From NCBI RefSeq assembly GCF_002575655.3, contig NC_053039.3, positions 241,592,622-241,656,621 on the forward strand: DNA of 64,000 bases, in the 5' to 3' direction. Every line of letters starts with the position of its first letter. Position 1 is the first letter of the stretch. A program made the translations under genes and the position numbers. Source of the stretch: Aegilops tauschii subsp. strangulata. Lineage: Eukaryota; Streptophyta; Magnoliopsida; Poales; Poaceae. This document shows positions 56,515 through 64,000 of the stretch, one piece after another. The notes beneath the pieces are model-generated. The model saw only the letters and a program-made list of their open reading frames with translations, was not told the origin of the DNA and ran no database searches.

Positions 56515-59038
56515 TGTAGCGACCCGACCTCAGACGGTCAAGTCTCTGTGCTTCAGTGTCATCCCTGGATCGGTAATGCTGACACACACAGTACTCGAAT
56601 GGATTTATAACAGAGTAGCAATCACACACTTATTACATCGAATGTCTCAAAAGAGAACTTATTACAATAAATATGGCTTAAGGCCATCTAACACGATAAC
56701 AACGGAAGGCTTGGAAGATAAAGTGAGTCCATCAACTCCAACGGCATAGCTGAGTGCAAGACAACGACCTAGCAAACCTTACTCCTCGTCTGAAAAGTCT
56801 GCAACGTAATACGTTGCAGCCCGAAAATGGGTCAGCACATGGAATATGCTGGCAATGTAACACAGTAGAGCAATGAACAGATAAATGCTATCACTACATG
56901 CATATATGGCTGGTGGAGGCTCTATGGTTATATTGTTCTGCGAAAAGCCAATTTTTCCCTACAACAAAGGAATAAATTTTATTTAACTATCATGGTGGTT
57001 GAAACATCATTGAGAAGGTTCCTCCAACTCAATCCCAATTAAGATAATCATTTACAACCCAACAAATTAATTTTAGAGTGATGAGATCAAATCAATAATT
57101 CAAGTACCAGATACTCAAGATGTCCATAACCGGGGACACGGCTAACCATGGTTAGTTTATACACTCTGCAGAGGTTTGCGCACTTTTCCCCACAAGACTC
57201 GATCTCCTCCGTTGGATTTCTCGCACTACATGGTGTTTGAGAAATGGATGACCGAGACACAGTCTTTCAGAAGCATTTACTCTTTACTCTGGGTGGACAG
57301 TTACACCTACTTTCCCTCTACATCTGCTAGCCCACCACTGAAAGAGGTCACACAACATACTCAACTATGCCAGAGCCCATAATGGCTTGTGGCTGCACAC
57401 GGAAGTTTCTAGCATGAATAATCTTATGATCCCTTTGAGCCTGGGTGGCGGACCGTAGGATGATCACACGGGTACTCCGGGATATCCTAGGACAACACTG
57501 GATTCTCCAGGTGCCCACAAGCAATCCACCCAGATGTGTATTAAAGTTGCCACCTTAAGTTGAACCATTAATTAATAAACTCACATCTGTCATGGATACA
57601 CTCACTCAATCCACGTCTACTAGCATAGCATGGCAAAAGTAAGCATAACATAGAAGTAACTCCCAAGGGTTTGATAATAAAACAGGTAATATGTTCTACC
57701 TCATCATCTACTTCCCAAATACCCACAAGTTAACCACAACCTAATCATGCAGTGTTTGAGGGTTGCAGCTAATGCATAAAAATTGGGTATGAAAGGGGTA
57801 TGATCAAAGTGTTACTTGCCTTGCTGACGATCTGCAAAACCTAGTGACTCGTAGTAGCACGCTTTGCACTCCGGGAATTCTATCGCAAACAAACAGTAGC
57901 ATACATAAGAAATTAAGCAAAGATGCACGGGTAAAACTCAAATAGGAAGATCTAACCAGAAAGTTCAACTTAAGAACTCCGGTTTGCAAAAAGAATCAAA
58001 TCAAACGGAGCAACGAAACTCAAACTTCGAAAGAAACAAGATCTGATTACTAATCTGGAGTAAAGTCAAATTTTACAGTACCAAAATCTTGTTCAAATTG
58101 GTTAAACAGAAAGAGGGCTTCGAGACGAAGATCTAGGCTCTTGAATCCCCTGATTCCGATAAACGAGCGAGAAGATATACTAGATCGAAGATTAGGGCAG
58201 AAATCGCGATCGAAAATAATCGCGGAAAAACCCTGGAAAAAGAAAAACTGACGAACAGGCTAACGGCGAGATCTGACACGGCGGCGGCGGCTCCGGCGAC
58301 GGCGGGAGGCGACGGCAGCAGCGGCGGGAGGCGGCGCGGCGGCACACGGGTGACGGCGCGGTGGCGGGAGGCGGCGCGGCGGCGCGCGGCAGTGGCAGCA
58401 GCGGCGGCGGTGGGGCGGCGCTAGGGTTCGGGAGGCGGCGCGCGGGCGGGCTGAGGCGGCGGGGTGGGCTGCAGGGCGGCTTATAAGAGAGGGCTGGCCT
58501 GGGGAGTCCGGGCCGGTTACGGCCCGTAGGTCGGTTACTTTTTTTTAATATATTCCGACGCGCAGAAAAAGAAACAAAAGGAATACTAAACGGACTACAA
58601 AAATCCGGAAATAAATTTTCCCCGTCCTCTAAAAATATACCGGACAAAGTGAACATTTATTTGGGCCTATAATGCAATTTTGAAAAACACGTATATTTCC
58701 TAATTCAAATAAAATTGCAATAAAAACCAAATAAATTCTTTTATTTGATTTTAATATTTTTTCTCCAATATTTCATTTATTTTGGAGAAGTCATATTATC
58801 TCCTCTCATATATTTTAATATGAAATATTTTCGGAGAGAAAAATTAATTAAAACCAAAATGATCCTTGTTTCAATATTTGATAGAATTCAAATATGAAAA
58901 TCGTGAAATCCCCAACTCTCTCCGAGGGTCCTTGAGTTGCTTAGAATTTTGAGGATCGCAAAACGAAAATGCAATAAAATATGATATGCATGAATGACCT
59001 AAGTATAACATTCCAAATTGAAAATTTGGGATGTTACA
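56515..59038 (-). mobile_element. Solo Gypsy LTR (2524 bp) with TSD GTTGT
   Basis: The ends are TGTAGCGACCCG (56515) and GGGATGTTACA (59038), flanked by perfect GTTGT (56510-56514 and 59039-59043). It is homologous to the LTR at 2634-5261 in the same orientation, including a CTTATAAG TATA-like box (58480-58487) beside a GC-rich tract. No internal sequence is present. It inserted into an intron of the truncated CACTA paralogue. Confidence 0.95.
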
Positions 59039-59289
59039 GTTGTACCGGAGGACAGATACTTACAAGGTTATGCGGGTGTGCAGGATGTGTACCAGATCCC
59101 GTAGCGCCGTCATGCTTCTCTAAAAAATGGATTTGCTTGTTTCAGATGATTTCTCCAGAAGAAATAAGAGTTAAAGTCAGAGTTGGATAGGCGTGTAAGC
59201 TAAGAGAGCAGTGAAAGGATATCCATACATTGTCGGAACAGTGCCCAAGGGAGTGATGCGTGGATACCTGGTTCGGGCCGGCGTTTGGG

Positions 59290-59700
59290 CATGCTCGCCT
59301 AGCTAGAGTGCGGGTCACTTAAGAGCCCTTGAGGGTGATGCGCTGGCGTTGGTTGGCCGCGCACAGATGCAGATCTTGAGTGGCAGCGGAGCGCTACGAT
59401 GCGGTGGACGAGACCGTTGGTGAAGCCCCAGCGGCCTCGGGGGGGCGGAGGCACGACGATGTGCTTGGTGAAGTAGCCCCGGTGAGCTGGGAGACATCGT
59501 CGGTGAAGCACACCTGATGCGGTGGAAGTCGGTGTTTGTGAGGCATGTCGGTTGCGGCGGCCGACGTTGTCGGTGGACCACCCGGTGCGGTGGACGAGGG
59601 CGTAGATGAGGTAGCTCCGGTGCGGTGGTGAAGCATGACCGTCATCTTCGTCGTCGTCGTCCGGCACAGAGGTGGGGAAAGAGACTAGACGAGGGGCGAT
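59290..59700 (-). promoter_or_regulatory. GC-rich 5' region of third CACTA-related unit
   Basis: A 400-bp GC-rich block lies just upstream (minus strand) of the exon at 59064-59117, parallel to the islands at 39139-39390 and 52050-52500. Internal TGCGGTGGA.GA.G.CG motifs recur (near 59400, 59517, 59588, 59622). The open frames here (up to 122 codons) are not recognised and are probably compositional. Confidence 0.4.
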
Positions 59701-59861
59701 TCGAACTTTGCTTGGGTTGGTGGCGAATTAGGGATTTGAGCAATCTGAGCACAGAAGGGGACGGTGGAGAAGGGAGATTTTGCAGGGCTGGAATTGGGGC
59801 CGCCAGATATTTCAATCCGAAACGTGGAAGCGCGAACTTATTTTGGCGTCGTCCTTTTTGT

Positions 59862-59904
59862 GGGGGGGGGGGGGAGGGGGAGGGAGGGAGGGGTGGGTGG
59901 CTGG
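59862..59904 (+). other. G-run tract, potential G-quadruplex
   Basis: A run of 13 G (59862-59874) is followed by GGGGG, GGG, GGG, GGGG and GGG blocks separated by single bases. The plus strand can form several quadruplexes; it is also a likely slippage and sequencing trouble spot. Confidence 0.7.
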
Positions 59905-60490
59905 GTGCTAAGCGTCCGTCCGACACACGCGACCACCACGACACGACCCTGGTCTGCCTGGTGCGCCTACATTTGAGAATGCGAACGAATCTTCTTTCAT
60001 TTGCAAACGAATCTGTATGTATTACCATGCCCGTGTTTTCCTTGCAATAATTAGTCATTCGAAACGAGATACTATAAATTAATTAATGAGGAGTTATTTG
60101 AAAAAAATCGAAACGGTATCCACGCTAACGTGGATTAGATGTGTGTCACATAATTAGTTATTTGAATTAGAGTGTGTGTCACATAGCGATCTCCAATTCT
60201 AACGTGGATTTCGCATTTCACTGTATCCACGCTACTTTTTTAATACAAATTCATATGTATATGATGAACACCATGGTAGTGAGAAAACTTTTGGATGGAT
60301 TCAAACATATGACCTACAAAATAGCACAACAAATCGAGTCAATGTCAACTTTTCGAAACCTAGTATGGCACGAATTCGAAATTATTACCCATATGCATGG
60401 TCCTCAGTTCAAATCTTACAATGTACACCGAATTGAAACATCGATATTAAGTCTCGTACTATCTACATTCAAATGTTGTTCTCAGCCCCC
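59905..60490. other. AT-rich spacer with short palindrome
   Basis: No ORF or terminus is supported. ATCCACGCTAACGTGGAT (60118-60135) is a palindrome-like motif, and GTGTGTCACATA occurs twice (60140, 60173). A second GTATCCACGCTA is near 60222. These could be remains of a small inverted-repeat element, but ends and TSD are not clear. Confidence 0.4.
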
Positions 60491-63400
60491 TGTGACGCCC
60501 CCGATTAAATCGTACACTAATCATACACGCAAACGTGTACGATCAAGATCAGGGACTCACCGGAAGATATCACAACACAACTCTAAAAATAAAATAAGTC
60601 ATACAAGCATCATAATACAAGCCAGGGGCCTTGAGGGCTTGAATACAAGTGCTCGATCATAGACGAGTTAGCGGAAGCAACAATATCTGAGTACAGACAT
60701 AAGTTAAACAAGTTGCCATAAGATGGCTAGCACAAACTGGGATACAGATCGAAAGAGGCGCATGCCTCCTGCCTGGGATCTTCCTAAACTACTCCTGGTC
60801 GTCGTCAGCGGCCTGCACGTAGTAGGCACCTCCGGTGTAGTAGGAGTCGTCGTCGACGGTCGCGTCAAGCTCCTGGGCTCCAGCATCTGGTTGCGACAAC
60901 CAGGAAGAAAGGAAAGGGGGGAAGGGGGAGAAAAGCAACCGTGAGTACTCATCCAAAGTACTCGCAAGCAAGGATCTACACTACTTATGCATGGGTATCT
61001 GTATAAAGGGCAATATCGGTCGACTGAACTGCAGAATGCCAGAATAAGAGGGGGATAGCTAATCCTATCGAAGACTACGCTTCTGGGAGCCTCCATCTTG
61101 CAGCATGTAGAAGAGAGTAGATGGTAAGTTCACCAAGTATCATCGCATAGCATAATCCTACCCGGCGATCCTCCCCTCGCCGCCCCGTGTGAGAGCGATC
61201 ACCGGGTTATATCTGGCACTTGGAGGGGTTTCTTTTATTAAGTATCCGGTTCTAGTTGTCATAAGGTCAAAGTACAACTCCGGGTCATCCTTTTACCGAG
61301 GGACACGGCTATTCGAATAGATAAACTTCCCTGCAGGGGTGCACCACATTACCCAACACGCTCGATCCCATTTGGCCGGACACACTTTCATGGGTCATGC
61401 CCGGCCTCGGAAGATCAACACGTCGCATCCCCACCTAGGCACAATGGAGAGGTCAGCACGCCGGTCTAAATTCTATGAGCGCAGGGGTCTGGGCCCATCG
61501 CCCATTGCACACCTGCACGTTGCGAACGCGGCCGGTAAGCAGACCTAGCCTCCCTAATACAAGAGCAGGCGTTCCAGTCCAATCCGGCACGCGCCGCTCA
61601 GTCGCTGACGTCAAGAAGGCTTCGGCTGATACCACGACGCTGAGTGCCCATAACTGTTCCCGCGTAGTTGGTTAGTGCGTATAGGCCAGTGGCCAGACTC
61701 AGATCAAATACCAAGATCTCGTTAAGCGTGTTAATTAAAGTATCCGCGAACGCCGACCAGGGCCAGGCCCACCTCTCTCCCAGGTGGTCTCAACCTGCCC
61801 TGTCGCTCCACCACAAAGTAACAGTCGAGGGCCGTCGGGAACCCAGACCCACCTCTACCGGGATGGAGCCACCTGCCCCTTCAGCCCCCATCTCCGAACA
61901 GTATCATAAGTAATGTAACAGTATAAAGTATATAGCATATGCCCATGATCACCTCCCGAGTGATCACGGCCCAGTTGTATAGCATGGCAGACGGACAAGA
62001 ATGTAGGGCAACTGATGGAATACTAGCATCCTATACTAAGCATTTAGGACTGCAGGTAAGGGTAACAACTGTAGCAACAATGACAGGCTATGCAACAGAA
62101 TAGGATTAACCGAAAGTAGTAACATGCTACACTACTCTAATGCAAGCAATAGAGAGAAGGAATAGGCGATATCTAGTGATCAAGGGGGGGGGCTTGCCTG
62201 GAAGCTCAGCCGAGAAGGAGGGGTCGTCAACACCGTAGTCGTACTGGGTAGCAGCGGCGTCGGTCTCGGTGTCTAGCGAGAGAAGAGGGGGAAGAAACAA
62301 TAAATATAATGCAAACATTTGCATGACGATGCATGACATGACAATGAGCGGTGTTAGGTGTGCCCTAATGCGGTAGGAGGTGATACCGGCATAGGGGGAA
62401 ACATCGGAGGAAGTATTCCCAGTGTTTCGCGTTTTCGGACAGATGAACCGGAGGGGGAAAGTTGCGTGTTTACTATGCTAGGGATGTGTGGCGGACGAAT
62501 GGGCTACGTATGTGTGTCTCGTCGTTCTGAGCAACTTTCATGTAGAAAACATTTTCATCTCAGCTACGGTTTATTTTCTATGATTTTTCAAAGCTTTATG
62601 CATTTTTTGTAATTTATTTAATTATTTAAAATGAACATTGTCTAGAACAGTGAAAGGTGATGTTAGCATGACATCACCATGACATCAGCAGGTCAAACCC
62701 AGCTAACCAGAGTCAAACCTGGCCTGTGTGTCCAGTGGGACCCACCTGTCATTGAGTCAGAGGTGAAATAGGGTTTGTTTTAAACTAATTAGGATTAAGT
62801 GTGGGCCCCATTAGTCAGTGGCAGATTAGTGTGTTAATTAACTAATTAGGTTAATTAATTAATTAATATATTATTATTTTGTTTTTTATATAGGTGTTTT
62901 TTAACGTTCTGGGGCCGGGCCCCTTGTCATAGGCCCCAAGGGCCAAACGGGCGCTCGGCGGTTATGGTCGCAGTGGCTCGCGGGCGCCCGACCCGTGCAG
63001 AAGCCGCGCGGGCATGGCTGAGCGCTGGCGCCGAGCGCCGGAGGCGGCCGCGGGCATGGCAGCCAGGGTCAGCAGCGGAACGGGGGGCGCTGGCGTCGGC
63101 GAGGCAACGGCAGGGGCGGCGCAGGGATAGCGGCAGCAGCAGGGGAGGCAGTGCAGCGGCGGGAGGTCGGGGCGCGACGGGCGCGGTCCGACGCGGCCCG
63201 GTGGAGGTGGAGGTGGCCTGGAAGAGGGCGGAGAAGGCGACGCGGGCGCGGGGTGCGCGAGGGGACCATGGGCGCGGCGACTGGAGGCGCACAAGGCCGC
63301 AGTAGCAGGTGCGGCGGCCGGAGCAGCGCCGTGCAGAGGGCGCGGCCGGTAGCGGCGCTTGGCGCGGGAGAGCAGCGCCGCAGGTGAGCTGGGTGGGGGC

Positions 63401-64000
63401 GCACAGGCCGGCGTGTGAGGCGGGCTGCGGGATAGAGCGCGAGCAGAGGCGCTGGAGGCATGGGCTGCGGGGCGAGGTGGTGTGCGCGTGCGGTGCAGGG
63501 TGCGCGACGCGAGCGGGGCGTGGTGGCCGTGCAGGGCGGAGCGGGGCGCGGTCGAGCGCGACGATGACGGCGCGCGCGCATAGAGGAGTAGGGGGAGAAG
63601 AAGGGAGGTGGCGGCTCACAGGGGAGCGGGAGGGGCATGGCAGCGGGCTCGGAGGCGACCCGTGGGGAGGACGACGACGGCGGCGGCGTGCGGAGGCCCG
63701 AGGATGAAGCCGAGCGTGGGGCGGCGTCGTGGGGGCATCCTGGCGCGGTCGCAGTCGGCGAGGCGAGGGGTGCCGTCGAGGGAGAGTGGACGGGGCGCGA
63801 GGACGAGGGCGGGGGCCGGCGAGGCTGCTCCAGGCGACGGCCACGGGGCCAGCCCCGATCCGATCTGGATCGTGGGGAGAGGGAGACGTGGGGAGTGGGG
63901 GGGTAGTGTGTGGTTAGGTTAGGGTTTGGTCGCCCAGGGGGGTTAAGGAGTGCGGTGGGTCGGCTAGGTTAGTGGGCTGGCTGGCTGGGCCATTTGGCCG
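60491..64000 (-). mobile_element. Partial Gypsy LTR, related to the LARD LTR, runs off the window
   Basis: It starts TGTGACGCCCCCGATT (60491). It shares ordered blocks with the LARD LTR: GGACACGGCTATTCGAATAG (~61300), CCTGCAGGGGTG, ATGCATGACATG, and GACATCAGCAGGTCAA versus GACGTCAGCAGGTCAA. The region 62930-63900 is extremely GC-rich and gives a 305-codon and other spurious frames. By comparison with the LARD the sense strand is probably minus. The other end, PBS and TSD are outside the window. Confidence 0.7.

Larger units (their letters stand above)
53844..59117 (-). pseudogene. Truncated paralogue of the CACTA Ptta-like gene
   Basis: Four minus-strand exon-like pieces with phase-0 boundaries are visible. 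59064-59117 reads KHDGATGSGTHPAHPHNL and matches exon 4 of the gene at 35298-38229. 56343-56456 and 54519-54632 are 38-codon homologues of each other, sharing GL.IQA and KRK.SCS.PVQR.S. 53844-54134 is a C-terminal exon with coiled-coil character (DSASALRDEVDMLRKQTTQS). The exons for RTKLD and DDWNN are missing. The 56343 copy has an AT in place of the GT donor. A solo LTR (56515-59038) lies inside an intron, and a plus-strand fragment (55293-55787) lies between the duplicated exons. Confidence 0.55.

Noticed and set aside
60118..60240. Possible small inverted-repeat element
   Set aside because: Short palindrome and repeated motifs are present, but no consistent terminal repeats or TSD could be defined.
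62927..63844. 305-codon minus-strand ORF and several overlapping ORFs
   Set aside because: Alanine/proline/arginine-rich frames open in several phases of a very GC-rich LTR block; the equivalent block in the LARD LTR behaves the same way. No domain pattern.

Overview
This window looks like intergenic DNA from a large grass genome, most likely a Triticeae species (wheat, Aegilops, barley or relatives). I see no intact host gene, rRNA or tRNA. Almost all of it is nested transposable elements: Athila-type and Tekay/Del-like Ty3-Gypsy elements, a large retrotransposon derivative (LARD) with 4.2-kb LTRs, a CACTA transposon with a terminus of the wheat Caspar type, solo LTRs and a Stowaway MITE. 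Family names are from recognition and were not checked against a database; LTR ends, target-site duplications (TSDs), primer-binding sites (PBS) and splice sites were read directly.

Layout. 1-5261: 5' part of a minus-strand Gypsy element with LTR, tRNA-iMet-type PBS, an intact accessory ORF and a broken gag that stops before protease. 5262-7349: 3' part of a related LTR in the opposite orientation. 7350-16330: minus-strand Athila element A, with a decayed gag-pol and a solo LTR (14828-15716, TSD GAGAT) inside its 5' LTR. 16331-18871: frameshifted B3-domain gene fragment and a Tat-like Gypsy relic. 18872-19794: Athila-type LTR fragment. 19793-26450: Athila B (+), gag-protease only. 26451-27550: Athila C (-), gag stub. 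27551-33709: Athila D (+), with gag-protease, an ATHILA ORF-1-type gene and a 3' LTR cut by a CACTA insertion at 33710.

33710-60490 is CACTA-related DNA. It holds a subterminal repeat array and a six-exon minus-strand gene (35298-38229) whose splice sites give one 477-residue Ptta/En-Spm-like protein. Further right are pieces of related units (GC-rich 5' regions at 39139-39390, 52050-52500 and 59290-59700; exons at 53844-54134, 54519-54632, 56343-56456 and 59064-59117). These are interrupted by a very young LARD (39567-51933, TSD TAGTG) and a solo LTR (56515-59038, TSD GTTGT). 60491-64000 is the start of another Gypsy LTR that leaves the window.

The functional logic is that of TE biology: autonomous elements supply pol, while many copies here keep only gag/protease, only LTRs plus packaging and priming sites (the LARD), or only accessory proteins. 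The most notable items are the reconstructable spliced CACTA gene and its truncated paralogue, the gag-only Gypsy with an intact accessory ORF, GC-rich hairpins found both in Athila LTRs and upstream of the internal third ORF, and an LTR/PBS-junction copy inside the LARD.
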